Assembly: GCA_023313575.1 (NCBI GenBank)
Contig: JAJTTP010000002.1
Span: 2,418,001-2,482,000, forward strand
Source: Eutypella sp. D-1
Taxonomy: Eukaryota > Ascomycota > Sordariomycetes > Xylariales > Diatrypaceae
DNA: 64,000 bases
Reading direction: 5' to 3'
Part shown: piece by piece, positions 30,920 through 43,432 of the stretch
Position numbering within the stretch: the stretch's first letter is position 1
How the letters are laid out: each line of letters starts with the position of its first letter
Made by a program: the position numbers and the translations under genes
The notes under the pieces: generated by a model
The model's database searches: none
What the model was told of the DNA's origin: nothing
What the model saw: only the letters and a program-made list of their open reading frames with translations

Positions 30920-33900
30920 TTTTGCGAGAAGATTTTTTTTTGCTTTTCAAAAAGGAGAATTGTCGTCGATGACTGCACTTATGCTGCTTCCTCCTCTCTC
31001 TTGTGCCAGACAATTTTTGTGGAAGATCTAACCGGTAGATTTCAGTTTCCTGGACTTGTCGCTTCTTTTTCGTTATATATGCAAAACTTTAAGGAGTGTG
31101 AAATGTATATATATATATATAAAAGTACAAAAAATAGAGCGCTGCTCTAAAAATGAAGAAACAGTGAGTGAAGGTGGTGAGTATAGTCAAGGGAGTCCGT
31201 AGTGAACCAAGGTGAACAGGAGATATTGAGTTGGCTGTAAGACGGGGGGAAAAGTAGTTCAGCTACCAGGCCTACCACCGAAACTCGAAAGGAAGAATAA
31301 AAAATGAAGAAAAAAGAAAGCGACTTATGCTGGAAAGATCACCACAAACGAGAGGGTTTGAAAGTACAGTGAGGAAGAGAAGAAAGGAGAGAGAAGAAGT
31401 AACGAGGGGGGGAAGGGAAAATGCTCGGCACTACTTAAGTACATATGTATGTCATGCAGTTTAGGTAAACGTAGAGGGACCCGACAGAATAGACAGCTCG
31501 AAATCCCGAGGCTTGCTTTCGACATCCAGGCCAGGGACGTCTAGGTTATTGGAACCGCCCCTACATTGCTGATACCTACCCAGTTACTACTATTGCTATC
31601 CATTGTCTATACCTGCTATATCAAGGGTTCAAGTATCTACCCTAGCAAGTTAAGTACCGACCCTGCATATTTTAGCTGTCAGGGTACCTACCCAGACCCA
31701 TAGACAGGTAACCATTAACCTCCCCGCTCCCACCCCTACATCTTAACATTGCCCGCGTAATCGCTTGTACCACATCGGGGAGATCCTCCTAAAAGGAAAG
31801 CCTCTCGAACCTTTTCATGCCGCGCCAAAGAAAAAAAAAAGGCATGGAGGGATGCGCAATGCGGAATATGGGCAAAAAAAGGAACGGCGGAGGGAAATGG
31901 CTCGACGAGAGGTTCCCGCATTTGGTATCCGTATAGGGTCGTTCGCGCCGATTGATTGGCTGCGCATCCGTAACAAGGGGGCCCAGCGCTTCCCGCCAAG
32001 TCAAACGTTCCAGCCCCTGGACTGTGCTTGTTGTATGTAGATCCACAATGCATGGGGGCGTGGGTGGAGTATGGTCCAGTGGTGTTATTATTATGGGGGT
32101 CCCTCTTTTGTTTAACCCCAGACAGACGCCCGTCCGTCCATCCCCCTTCTGTGATCCTCCGCTGGGACGTTTTCGCCGGGCTGGGTAATAAGACACAGCA
32201 GATGCGGCTTATACTTGTAATTCTCTATTCCCGGTATACATCATATTCGCATGCGGGCGTTTCTACCCTTAGCTTCTACGGTTTCTGGTGTTGGGGCCTT
32301 GAGGATACTGTAGAACGGTGATCGGCGGAGCAAAGCCCCGGCGAATCCGGATCGGCCGTCGGAGGTGAGGGGCCGGCGATACGTTCAGAGTTGCAAGCAG
32401 CTGCACCTCCTACATAGTACGTGCTGTATTCTAGGGCTGCGCACTACCTGCCCGATATAGCCAGCGTGGGGCTGCTGAATGCCTCGTTTATAGGAGAGCC
32501 AAAAAAAAAGGAGGCTGAATTATACCTAGCTCCAGGTACGGCTTACGGCACAGAACCCCATTATAGGAGTCGATGCCATATAGTACTATGACAATAATTG
32601 TCCCGGTCAGCCTGCCGAGTTCCTCCTCGGCGGTCGCTTAAAAACTTTATTAGTGAGCACTTTACTCAGGACGTGGTTAGTAAGGAGTTAATAACTACAT
32701 ACTCGTTTAGCAAGTTCTTTGTTAATAGCAGGGAGGCCTGGAAGTCGCACCATATATTCAGCCTCAACCGACCGTCCCCGGAGCTACGGCCTTGGCGGAC
32801 TAATCTGATTCCAAATGGGCAGCTGCGTATGTCGGAGGATTTCGTCTTGGGAATGGGGTCGATTGTTAGGGCCTGTTTTTACATCGCATGTGGAAGTCGG
32901 GGGTTTTTTTTTTGTGTACGGGGTAAATTACTACAATCAAAGTTACGGGACTTGCAAGGCAGGGCGCACCTTGGAAAGTGATGCTGTTCTCCATTAACGG
33001 CGACGTTTAGGTCGGCCGAGCCTCGGCGACCGGGGCTGACTTGAGGTTAGCGCCCGGCCTATACGTATATGTCATATTGGCGGTACCCATAGGCTTACCC
33101 TATAGGCCATAGTATACATAATGCTATGAGGTTACGCACGTAAGCGCAACAAGACCGCTTCGGTACTTCTGGATGAGTGGCAGCACTTCGACGAGCGTCG
33201 AACCGGAAGAGGCCCGTCCTGAAGGCCCGGATGTGCACGGCGTCCCGTGAACCCGGGGATGCGAATTAAGGTTTTGCAAATCAACACCCACCGCTGGCCA
33301 AGAAGGACCCTGAGCCCCGAGTGATGAAAAAAAAGTGGCCATCTTCTTTACATAGTTACATATGTAGATATCCATGGATAGATCTCCTTCTGGGTTTTTC
33401 GATCAGGAATCATATCTGCATGACATGAAATACCAAAACCCGGTCGATATACTAGACCTAGACCTAGGTAGGTATGTTATGTGCATACCAGGCATACTAC
33501 TACCACATAGCAGCAGCAAGGGCATCGAGGTCCATCTCATGGCCCGGGCAGATACGAGAAGGCACGTCCATTAAACCCTTGAACTTTCCCTGCTCATACG
33601 TAAGTGCCTAGGCGAATAGCAGGCTTAACTTAGCAGCCCCGACTGTCCGAGCCTTCGATCTTAATTGTGGGGTTATTTTCTGTTCAGAAACGGTAAAGTG
33701 TATCCACCGATCTCAAACTATGGGGCCGTTTCACTTCGTCGCGGGCCCTGATTGGTGGTCTCGTAAAATTGGACAAGATGAAACGACAGACAGAACGAAA
33801 TAGATGATAGAAATATCCACGGTCTCTCGTTTATCTATCTGAAGATGCTATAGAATGATGGGCACTTGCGTAACTTTCTTGTCAACTTAAAACTCGCTTA

Positions 33901-36109
33901 TCGGCCGCGGAGTCTGTTTTGTTTTGGTCTACCTTCTTTACCTTCCTAGGATATCATGGCTCCAGAATCCCACGAATGAAGAGAAGCCACCAGAAAGAAG
34001 CGCCGCGGGGGAGGAGGGGGATGTGACGGTGTCAGGCCTTCATTACAATGGTGAAGTCGGTGACGCGATCCTGAGGGACCTGGACCTCGGGAGAAGGGCC
34101 TGGGTCAGCGTCCATTCACGTCTTATTCCCCATACCGTCACAGTCAGCTCACTGCATAGCTTGCCGCTTCATTAGTTTCATGAACTGTAGAGGGGGGCGT
34201 TATTGTCGCCTCTTTCAAAACCCCGAAGACCGACGACATTGCCCACCTGGTAGGTAACGTTGTCTAACTCTCTCCTGTATACCATTTCTCATCATTAAGC
34301 CAACCACCCTCTTCTCTCGATATTTGCCCCGCCGTGTGAGGGGATATCTTGAAGGCCATATGAGGTTTTCGTCACGGTTTGAGCAACTTGAACCAATGAG
34401 TTAAGTCGGGAGCTCCACGCCAGATCGAGTTGGCTTTCTCCTGGGCTTCTGTTCACAACTCCTATTTACTTTGAAGGCCACGGCCGTGAAGGCAATGGGG
34501 AAACCTGGGACCAGCCTTGAGAATACGTGGAACCACGCGGAAACTGACCATGCCATGAACCAACTCCTAGTTCCTGGCCAGAAAGGCATCATTGCTATGA
34601 ATCCCCGTGACGTTTCCGATATATATATACTGGTGGTGAGTAGATTCCACGCTGCTGTGGCCGACTGACTCGAACGTAGCTACTTTGCTACCGAGTCGCG
34701 TCTCGGACAAATTTGGCCACCTTAAGTAGAGCAGCGGAGCCATTGTACTTGCAACCCAAGTTCGATGCCAGCTGCAATGATGACGTAGGCTGCACTATAG
34801 CGAAACGTTTCGTTTCCATCCTCATCATTACCAGTCTTGTCCATGCCTGCCTGCCGGGGAACATTCTAGTATATACTATAGTCGATAGCAAGCCTCGAAA
34901 CAAGCCACAAAACACTCTCTGGAGACCAGGTCCCCTACATACAATACGTATCACCTAATGCATGCAATCCCGATGTTAGTACCCGCCCCCGACCGTCCAA
35001 GTGGCACGATCCCTCCAAGGTCGAATTCGGCAAAGATCCGATTTTTTTCCCTCCCGGGCCAGTCAGCCACGGTGGGACGACGAATGGATCGCTAGCGCCT
35101 GTTCGATATTGTGGCTGGGCGGTTGATCATTACGTGGTCAAGGGTTGATTTGGGCGCAATATTGAGCAGTTTGTCTCCCCCATGCCCCCCCATCCCATGG
35201 ATGATGCATAATAGTGTCGTTCCTTGTTCGCAGGTATACATTCCTTGAATGCCGATACTTAGTTATGATACTGCCCTAACAACCATGATACTATCAGTGC
35301 ACGCTATAAATTGGTCGATAGGTTGGAGTCTCGCAGTTGTTAGGCAAATAGATCATATATAATTACACAAATTTCATTACCCGGAAAGTCTGGAAGGGCC
35401 CCCATCTCGAGCCACTTGGGACGTCTCCCCAGTGGGTTAGCCCAGATGTGATATCTAATGGGGTGAGTGAACTGAGAGAGGTACGAAGTCCTCATATCAT
35501 TTTAAGCGCCAATGTTTAATTAGCTCCAAAAGCCTCTAAACCATTTCTTTCTGCATAAAGGTGCTGTCATAATCATAATGCGCACAGGATAGGGTAAAGA
35601 TGGGGAACTAACCTTGGAAAGTATGATTGCTGATTGACCAGAATTTAGATTTACGAATTAAAATTAGAATTGCCAGTCCGGGCCCGGGGACTTTTTGAGG
35701 TCGGGTATAGTAGGTATAATTACTATGTAAAATAAGTGTGTACAGAGTACCCGCCCATATTGCCATCCATCCTTCCGCCATTCAGCTTTTGTCGGGCACA
35801 CGTATATAAGACTTAGGCGACCTATCACCGGATGGTGGGGGGCAAATGGCAAAGGGAGAAATAATAGCCTTGGAAGAGAAGAAAGACAGAGAAAATATAA
35901 GAAAAAAAAAAGAGTCCATTTGCAAGTCATATGCTCTATTTGTAGTTTGCAGGTGCGACCAACCCTTTTGCCCTTCAGCTGAAGATTTGTATCACCTGCC
36001 CTGGCAACCTGAAGAAAATAGAAAAGGTACATTCCAGCCCTAGATGGGTACTTTCTCTCAGGGCTGAATAGCAGCAGGTGAATATAGTACTAGCCAAGTA
36101 ATTTTAGGT
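30920..36109. other. Gene-poor region, no supportable gene
   Basis: More than 5 kb without a gene model I can defend. The first few hundred bases are the subtilisin promoter. Farther on the DNA mixes GC and AT blocks, with many TACCTA/TAGGTA words. A 128-codon frame at 32598-32981 (plus strand, starting at TTG) and smaller frames at 33924-34175 and 34471-34668 lack recognisable domains, splice context or plausible starts. A decayed mobile element is possible, but I see no terminal repeats, reverse transcriptase or transposase motif. Confidence 0.4.
31106..31121. repeat. (TA)8 tract upstream of the subtilisin gene
   Basis: A perfect TA dinucleotide run about 190 bp upstream of the minus-strand subtilisin ATG. 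It could act as a TATA-like element or be a plain microsatellite. Confidence 0.6.
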
Positions 36110-36310
36110 ATTAAATATTAGGTACCTACTCCATACCATGGGTACGTACATGTACGTAAGTACCTACTTCACATGTATGGGACGGGAGAGACCTAAGGAG
36201 CAGAGTACCTACCTAAGAGTTGGTAGTTGTGCCCAGGTGGTTTAGCAGACCATAGAGGTCCATACTTAGGTAGTAACTACCTAAGTACATACCTAACCTA
36301 CTAAGTAGGT
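36110..36310. repeat. Cluster of TACCTA/TAGGTA palindromes
   Basis: This block is packed with the words TACCTA and TAGGTA in both orientations. At 36263-36287 there is a perfect inverted repeat of two 12-bp arms, TACTTAGGTAGT and ACTACCTAAGTA, around a single A. Such DNA could fold into hairpins. The same words recur at 13126, 13655, 23174, 24912 and 33460. Confidence 0.7.
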
Positions 36311-37451
36311 GCCTAAGAAAGCCCTGAAGTGGATTGGATTGGATTGGATTGGATGGATTCCTGGACTTCCTGGATTTCTTGGATTCCTCCCATTCCATTC
36401 ATTTGCATTGATTTGATTCTTCACATCTATCTTACCTCACAACTGGAACGAGCCAACGGGGCCAACGAGCCACTCTTCGACGAACACGAACCACGCGACC
36501 ACCTTAAACGACCATTTAGCGACCAACTAAGAACTGAACCGACGATCCGAAAGATATCCAACCAGAAAGAACTTGGAAGAACAGAAGAAAAAAAACATAC
36601 AACATACAACATACAACATACAGCAAACATAAAACATAACTACGAATAGGATAGAATAACAGAAAAACAACACAGCCCAGCCTAGCCCAGTCCAGCCCAG
36701 CTCAGCCCGAATAACAAAAAATAACCCAACGACGAGGACCCTGAAAAGAGAAGAAGAGGAGCAGAAGAAGAAGAAGCAGAAGCAGAAGCAGAAAAAGTCG
36801 AAAATTTATACAATTATAATTTAACAGCTTGACCCGACCCGGGATCTTCCAATGATCACGGAGTAACCGACTTTAACTTGACTGGCCTTGTTGTCCCCCT
36901 GTCCCCTGTTCCCCCCTGTCTTGTTTTTGTCCCTCCCTCTGGTCCCTCTCTCTGGTCCCCTCCCTCTGCTTTTCGTTATTCTAGTCTAGCATCTATCATT
37001 CTATACTCCTCCTCCTCCTCCTCCTCCTCCTCCTCCTCCTCCTCCCCTCTCACCCCTCTCGAAGTTGCGATCCGACAAACACACGACAGCACAACGGAAC
37101 GACAGCACGGCCATACGACCGCACGATCATCCGATCACACGATCACACGAGTATAGGGCTACATAACAACCAGCAGGGCCACACGATTGAACCACAAACA
37201 CCACAACAACCCAAGCATAGTTATAGCGATTCCGCTCAAAACCCCCATTTGTACCCCCTCCTGCCGGGTATCTGGGTATAAGCCTAGGTATCTGGATATC
37301 TGGGTACGGTACAGCGATACGAGCGCACATGAAGAACTCATATATCATATATACGCATCTAAGATCACGATCGAGTACCGACGAACGCGTTTGATTTTGT
37401 TGAAGGACAACTAAATCCTTTTTGGTTGACACCCTTTAAAAGGGCACACAG
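36311..37451 (+). promoter_or_regulatory. Promoter and leader of the F-box-like gene
   Basis: About 1.1 kb upstream of the ATG. It contains a GGATT repeat (36330-36352), ACATACA repeats near 36596-36622, CAGCCCAG repeats near 36675-36705, purine-rich GAAGAAG tracts near 36749-36795 and a long CTC run. CT-rich tracts near start codons are common in fungal leaders. No discrete factor site is claimed, and no other gene is visible. Confidence 0.35.
37006..37045. repeat. (CTC)13 trinucleotide run
   Basis: An uninterrupted CTC repeat of about 40 bp upstream of the F-box-like gene. Confidence 0.85.
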
Positions 37452-39420
37452 ATGATGGCTACGCAGGTGATGATTATGGGTGCCAGGAGCACGGGGCCCT
37501 CCCATGAAGCCGATATCAGGGCGTCTGGTGGATTTGAGAGTCATTCCCACCACTCTCACTCACATCACTCACATCACCATCACCCACAGCCACAAAGCAG
37601 ACATGCTCATGCGATGGACCAATACCTAAACAGGGAGATGTCACTAGACCGACATAGTCGCGAAGAAGTGGAAGATGACCAGGGGACATCAACCGCGTCG
37701 GTCGAGTTGGCTGCTATCATGTCGACGGCATCGACTCCCGTTACACCCGGCCCGTCGAGTCCACCTCTGGAGCAGTCCAAACCACCAGACTTCGTGCCTC
37801 CCACGCGTCCGAGTAGTACACCTTTCCCCAACGCCCAGCAGGGCCAGACGGATATCCGGTGTCTTACGTGCCACCCCGATTGTTTTGCAGAGGATGATTG
37901 CGTAGTCACACAGCATGTTTCTACGCCGGCTGCCGAAACGGATTCCAGGCTGACCCTCGATAAATTGCCCGCCGAAATACACGAATGCGTCTTGGACCAC
38001 CTGTTCGGCTATCGCGTGTCCTCTACCTCTCCAAGTTCCCTCAGCGTTCCCAGTGTCAATGCTCGTAGTTGGAGCACCGCCCTCCGCCACTCGAGGAGGA
38101 GGGAGCTGTCTAACCTCGCCTTCGTGAGCCCGTTATGGAGAGACCTGGTTCAGGAACGTCTGTACCGACACATCAAGCTAAAGGCCACCGTAGATGGCGT
38201 GAACGAAGTTATGTCCTTTTTTGCCCGCCACCTGCACCTGCGTACGTACGTGAAACACATCGAAATCTGGTTTCCCGTTTTCCAGCCAAAATTCCACCCG
38301 ACGATTCCCGGCGACACGTCCCTAGCGCTGCCCACCGTGTCTCCCGAAGGTATTGCCAGCGCCACCTATGCTCTGCCTACGCATAACGCAACGTTGGAAG
38401 AGGTCTTTTATCTCGTGAGCACGGCACTTCCCGAGGTCCGAGTTATGACGCTTGAAGGTGGAGAGAGGAAAAAGGCCCCCCATGTGAGATTTACACTTGC
38501 GACTACCGAGCCGGAGCCCCGTCGCCTACCTGAAATTCCGTCAGTCCAGACCCTCATCGTCAAAGGCCAATGGAACATCATCAGGTCTAGCAAGGATTGG
38601 GAGGCCATCTCGCGTGCGCTTACCAATCTGGAGGAGTGGCACGGCACATATGCCAAGCCGAAGTCCAAGAGCTATCTCAGCATGGCCAGTATCCTCGAGG
38701 TACTCGATCCCAAGATCACAAAACTCAACCTATGCCTCGAGTGTGACTACCGGCGAGAGATGGCGTGCCCGCCCTATTATCTAAAAGTCAGCGAGCAGCT
38801 TCATTGGTGCGAAAAGATGGCCAGGGCGGCGAGCTCTCTAGAACATCTTTCGTACACAGGCCGCGTCTGCCACGGCTTCTTCGACGCCCTCGCCAGGTTC
38901 TCGGATCCTCGGACGACAAGGCTGAAGACGATCGACCTGACGGTTAAGAACTGCTGCCGCAAGGACGCTCAGTGGAATGAGTCTGGATCGGGCATCACCG
39001 ACATGCATTTCGTCAATGCCTTCGAGCACCTTGTCCTGGGGGGCATTCGGTCTTTGGAGCGTCTTAAGTCGGTGGAGCTATTAAGGATCAGATATGTTGA
39101 TCTAGGTATGAACTCTATCTATGGTCAACCCTCGGTGCTGTGTACTAATGTAACATCTAGACTCCCCTGTCCCACCGTTGAATCCCTACTTCATTATCCG
39201 TGATGGCTGGTGTTCCGGCGTCTGGAGCGACATGATCGTGGCGGAGATCAACCGCGTACGGCCGGACATTCGCTTCGAAGACATGGTGGAGAGTTTCGGC
39301 GAGGTGGGGTATAACAAGGACGGCCGCCTGGTCATTAGCCCCGACTATCCGAAATCGAGAGTCCTTTCGCTCAAGCTGTCAAACTACGCCATGCTCTCGG
39401 GGGGGATCACGATCGTATGA
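37452..39420 (+). CDS. F-box-like domain protein
   Basis: Two exons (37452-39105, 39161-39420) encode 637 residues. The N-terminal 165 residues are disordered, with a His/Ser stretch (HSHHSHSHHSHHHHPQPQ) and Ser/Pro-rich sequence. An F-box-like motif follows (LTLDKLPAEIHECVLDHLFG) at about residues 166-190, then LSNLAFVSPLWRDLVQERLY, the usual F-box continuation. The rest (HLRTYVKHIEIWFPVF, VRVMTLEGGE, LSYTGRVCHGFFDALARFSD) resembles the leucine-rich-like C-terminal half of many uncharacterised ascomycete F-box proteins. It would act as a substrate adaptor of an SCF ubiquitin ligase; the target is unknown. Two ATGs occur in tandem at the start; the first was chosen. A cysteine cluster (CLTCHPDC) just before the F-box is unusual and may or may not bind metal. 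Confidence 0.78.
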
Positions 39421-40662
39421 CCGCGCGCACTCCGTTGGCCACTTTGGCCCTGGTTACGATACTCCAAGCAAGACCGAGCAACGCAGATTATCGAATATAC
39501 GAAACAAAAAGAAGGGTCACCGCATGGAACTTTACCAAAAGAAGCAGAAGCAATCTTTAAAACTCAAGATGCCATTTTCTCGGCTGGCGCTTGAAGCATT
39601 ACGTTGGATGGCAATACATTCCCTTTTTTTCTTTTTTTCTTCTTTTTCCCTCTCAATTGGTCCCAAGGACTCGGCTAGGTGTTTGGCGCATTTGCAATTT
39701 TTGGGGGGAGAAGTGCATCGTCAGTAAGGCGCAATATCGGTGCCTGGGGGGTCTGGAGGAAGCCAGGCGTTGGGATGCGCGGAGAGCGGCGAAAAAGAAA
39801 TGGGGCCATCGAAACACGGAGAGAGGTTTCCTCGTTAGAGCCGGGAGAGGTTCCATAACACTGCGGATGGCCTGTTCCCTCGCCGGAACGAAGAAGAAGA
39901 GACGACGACGGAAACAGTAATCGATGTCTCCTGATCTAGCTCTGACAGTAGTTCTGAAGAAAGGGGGGGCCGGGGCGGGAGGGAGATGGGAGGAATAGGT
40001 CGCGGCTCTCTGGTGGGCCCCCCTCTCTTGATCTTATGTTCTTCACTCTTCTTTTGTTTTTTGGCCATCAATCCTTCTTGCCCTCTGCCACTATTTCCGA
40101 AGTTGGGGAGTTCGAACGAATCCGAGTTAAGTTAAGCCGAGAGAGTTGCAATTTTTGAACCTGCGAGAGCGCGCGCGCAATACCCCTCCTCGAATTTTAG
40201 TTGTTGCTATATTGATTGAACGAAACATGGGGGGACCATCATCCTAAGTGTCCTTCCCCAACCCACCCCCTCTTCGTCGTTTTTTTCATTTTCCTGCTAC
40301 TATTCCGCACTCATATTTCCTCCTTGGGTTTCGCAAGCAGAGGCGTCAAAATATCTCTCTTTTTTTTTCTCTCTTGTTGTCTTTTTTTGGGAGGGGGGAG
40401 GTGGCATCTGCTTTTGTTTGGTCTTTTGAGTCCTTGGCTGTCGTTCCTCGGTTTTCTTTTTCCTTCGTTCCTCACTCCACCAGGGGAGGGTGTAGGAAAG
40501 ACAATGAGGGCGGGTTGTAGAGCACAGAGAGTAGAGAGAGAGGGAGAGGGGGGGTGGTGAAAGACTTGGATCTGAGATCCTTTCTGGCTTTAACCTTTCC
40601 TCTTCTCCCCCCTTCTTGTCCTTGGCCCGTTTCTCAGTCGTGGCCTCATCTTCCATCCCCAA

Positions 40663-40878
40663 TCTCTCTCTCTCTGTGCCCCCCCCCCCTCCCCTGCGCC
40701 TTTCCTCCTATCCATACACACACACACTCTCTCTCTCTCTCTGTGCCCCCCCCCCCTCCCCTGCGCCCTTCCTCCTATCCATACACACACACACACTCTC
40801 TCTCTCTCTGTGCCCCCCCCCCTCCCCTGCGCCCTTCCTCCTATCCATACACACACACACACTCTCTCTCTCTGTGCC
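40663..40878. repeat. Tandem minisatellite, about 67-bp unit, three copies plus a partial
   Basis: A compound unit of a CT run, GTGCC, a C run, CTCCCCTGCGCC, TTCCTCCTATCCATA and a CA run repeats. The GTGCC landmark occurs at 40676, 40743, 40810 and 40874, so spacings are 67, 67 and 64 bp. The copies are almost identical, which suggests recent expansion. Confidence 0.9.
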
Positions 40879-40980
40879 GGGGTTTGACGATAATTAAAAA
40901 AAGTCCCCCTCGCCCACCCCGCAACTGCCGTTGTTAGAAAATGTACATATGAAGATGAAGAAAGAAAGAGAGTAAAGTGA

Positions 40981-41002
40981 AGTAAAGTAAAGTAAAGTAA
41001 AG
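40981..41002. repeat. (AGTAA)4 pentanucleotide repeat
   Basis: Four AGTAA units in intergenic DNA, preceded by a near match. Confidence 0.7.
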
Positions 41003-41963
41003 AAAGATATAAGGATCTTAAAAAATCATACTCGCGTCGCCGTCTTCTTTTGTGAAACAGGAACTTCATACCTAGCTTGGTCCTGCCTCTCGGTGATTCT
41101 TATGCGAGAAACACAGCTCAACCCACCTAATCATTTGATGGTGATGTACTTATGTGTGTAGGTGTAGGTGTAGCTTTTTGGTGAGAGGAACTGAGGAACT
41201 AAACTGACTGACTTCTTGCCGGCCGTGATGGATATGGCTGGCTGGCTGGCGGGCCGGCTGCGCCATTAGGGGCTGTGCATCTTGTCTACTTCGGATACGT
41301 CCTCTCCTCCTGGCTTATTGACGTTTTTTTTTAGCACGTTCGGAAGTTAGCACGGACCCATGACTGGTGGGTGGAGGCGGGTTACTCGGGGGAACAATAC
41401 CTATAGTTGTTGTTGTGTGTCCGTGAAGATGGCCGACCTGTTCCCGAGTGTGTGAAGTAGTAGGAAGTTGCGCTTAGTTGAAATATCTTTTTGGGGGGTG
41501 AAATTTGTCTCATCATTGTCGATGCGGAAAGAGAGGAAAAGCGGGGGGGGGGGTTTCTATGCACCTCGCGATATAGGCGGTGGATGCCATGTCAAAATAT
41601 GTTACTGGATAGATCACTAGCTGACGTTATGGTCGTTACATGCCATTATGGATAGATGTCGGATAGAGGAGAAACTGTGGCTTTCGCTGGTATATAGATA
41701 TATGGTATTGTGTGAAATGGAAAGCACATGTAAAGTAATCCTATAATTAGCCAACTGACCACCGTCTTTACCTGTGCAGATCCTCCCTATCTCTCTACCA
41801 GATTTGACTACGCCATCCATCACCTAATATTACCGAACCGAAACCTCGTTCCCCCTTTTCTTAAAATCCACCACAGATAATTCATTCGTAGCCTTATGGG
41901 TAACCAAAAAAAACCGATCATCGACCAGAAAAGACTGTCCTCTCCTCTCTTTCCTCTCTGTAA

Positions 41964-43432
41964 TTAATCCAACCCCGCGTCCAGATCCCCGACGATGAGG
42001 CCGAGGATCCCGCAGTTGACGAGGAAGAAGGCGAGGGAGGCGAGCCAGAGGCCCGGGATGAAGGTGCTGCGGCCCAGGAACTCGAGGCCGTAGGCCTCGC
42101 GCAGCCAGGCCGCCTGCGCCGCGACCCAGAGCGCCAGCGCGGCGCCGCCTGTGCGCGGCCGTCGCTGTAGTAATGTCGAGCGCGGCAGGTGGAGTGGGAG
42201 CAGGATTAGGTACCATAGGAAGTACTGTTTATTCACTGGTTAGTTGAGGAGGGTTCGGAGTGGGAAATGAGATGGGAGACGGCATGTCTGTAAGGGGGGG
42301 GGGAGCAAAGGCGGTGATGACGACGTACCTGACTCGTGCAGACCTTATTGAAGGTAACGAAAGCGAAGGTCTGTGCCAGCATGGTGGTGGGCAGGTCTTT
42401 CTTGGCGCCGACGAGGGGGATCAGGACGGTAGAGAGCAGCAGCTGGGGCGCGAAGGCGAGAGACTCGATGCCGGGGAGGAGCGACCCTGTCGCCGCGTCA
42501 TCCTTCAGCTCCGCCGACGTCAGGTATAGCAGCACGTTGTACGGACTGAAGTTGTGCCGGTGGTCCACGCGCGACACGTGGTGCAGGAACGTCTGCGCCA
42601 CGAACGGCTCCCCGTACAGCGCGTACATCGCCGCGTTGAGGGCAAGGAACGTCAGCAGACTCGCGCCCGCGAGCCGCAGTCGAGCGCCGTTGAAGAACCG
42701 GAGTACACTCGCCGCGAACCCTGCCGCGGGCGCACTCTTGCGAGGAGGAGCGGCAGCCTGACCCAGACCCAGGCGCTCGTCGTCCATCCACCAGACGACG
42801 GCGGGGGTGTATATGAAGGGGTAGATCTTGAAGTGGACGCCGAGGCCGAGGAAAAAGCCGGCGAGGCCGGGGCGGCGGGCCACGAGCACGGCCCACAGCA
42901 GCGCGGTGACTAGGACGCCGAGGAGCCCCTCCGAGCTGCCCCGCGTGCTGATGGTCGCTACCATGGGGTTCAGCAGCCAGATGGCGGCGTAGCGGAGGGC
43001 GCGCTCCATCGGCATGCCGCTCCCGCTGCGGTGTCCCGGCCCCGACCGCTGGCCTCCTTCCCGCAGTACTAGTACCAGCAGCCAGCCCGCCAGTAGGTCC
43101 GCCGCCGCGAACAGCACCTTACCCCAGGAGAACCAGAACGCGCCGCCTAGCGTCGTCGGCCACAGCATCCAGGCCAGCAGCGGCGTGTACCGGTACGTCT
43201 CGCGCGTGTAGGGTGAGGGGGGCGGCGATGAAGAAGTTGAAAAAGAAGAAGAAGAAGGGGGGAAGGTGAAGCGCGCCGCGTCTGTGAACACCATGTAGTC
43301 GATGTCGGTGTACTTGAGGGGCGAGTTGGCGTCCTGCCACAGTCCGTACACGAGCATGACAGCCCGCAAGAGGCTGGCGGCTTGGAAGAGCGGCAAAGGC
43401 CGCGAGAAGAACGTCGATATGGGGGATCCCAT
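41964..43432 (-). CDS. gpi14: GPI mannosyltransferase 1 (PIG-M/Gpi14, GT50)
   Basis: Two exons (43432-42329, 42224-41964) encode 454 residues. The enzyme adds the first alpha-1,4 mannose to the GPI-anchor precursor in the ER lumen, using dolichol-phosphate mannose. The luminal DxD-type motif is in KYTDIDYMVFTDAARF (Asp43, Asp45), directly after the first membrane helix. Other family blocks are ETYRYTPLLAWML, RYAAIWLLNPMVATISTRGS, LGVHFKIYPFIYTPAVVWWM, HHVSRVDHRHNFSPYNVLLY and FNKVCTSQ|YFLWYLILLPL, the last formed exactly across the intron. About ten hydrophobic segments fit the known multi-pass topology. A Ser/Pro insertion of about 20 residues (SSSSFSTSSSPPPSPYT) lies in the first luminal loop. 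It is divergent from the Trax-like gene. Confidence 0.94.

Larger units (their letters stand above)
39421..41963. other. Convergent intergenic region with minisatellite, no gene seen
   Basis: This lies between the stops of the F-box-like gene and gpi14. It is highly skewed in composition: long CT-rich and C-rich stretches on the plus strand, poly-G runs and tandem repeats. Open frames here arise from the repeats and translate to low-complexity peptides. No RNA gene was recognised. Confidence 0.5.

Noticed and set aside
32598..32981. A 128-codon plus-strand frame that looked partly protein-like
   Set aside because: It starts at TTG, has no recognisable domain, no splice context and no transposon hallmark around it, so it was not annotated as a gene.
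40554..41069. Frames of 90-160 codons around 40.6-41.0 kb
   Set aside because: They translate the minisatellite and CT/CA runs; the repetition is from DNA, not a protein repeat.
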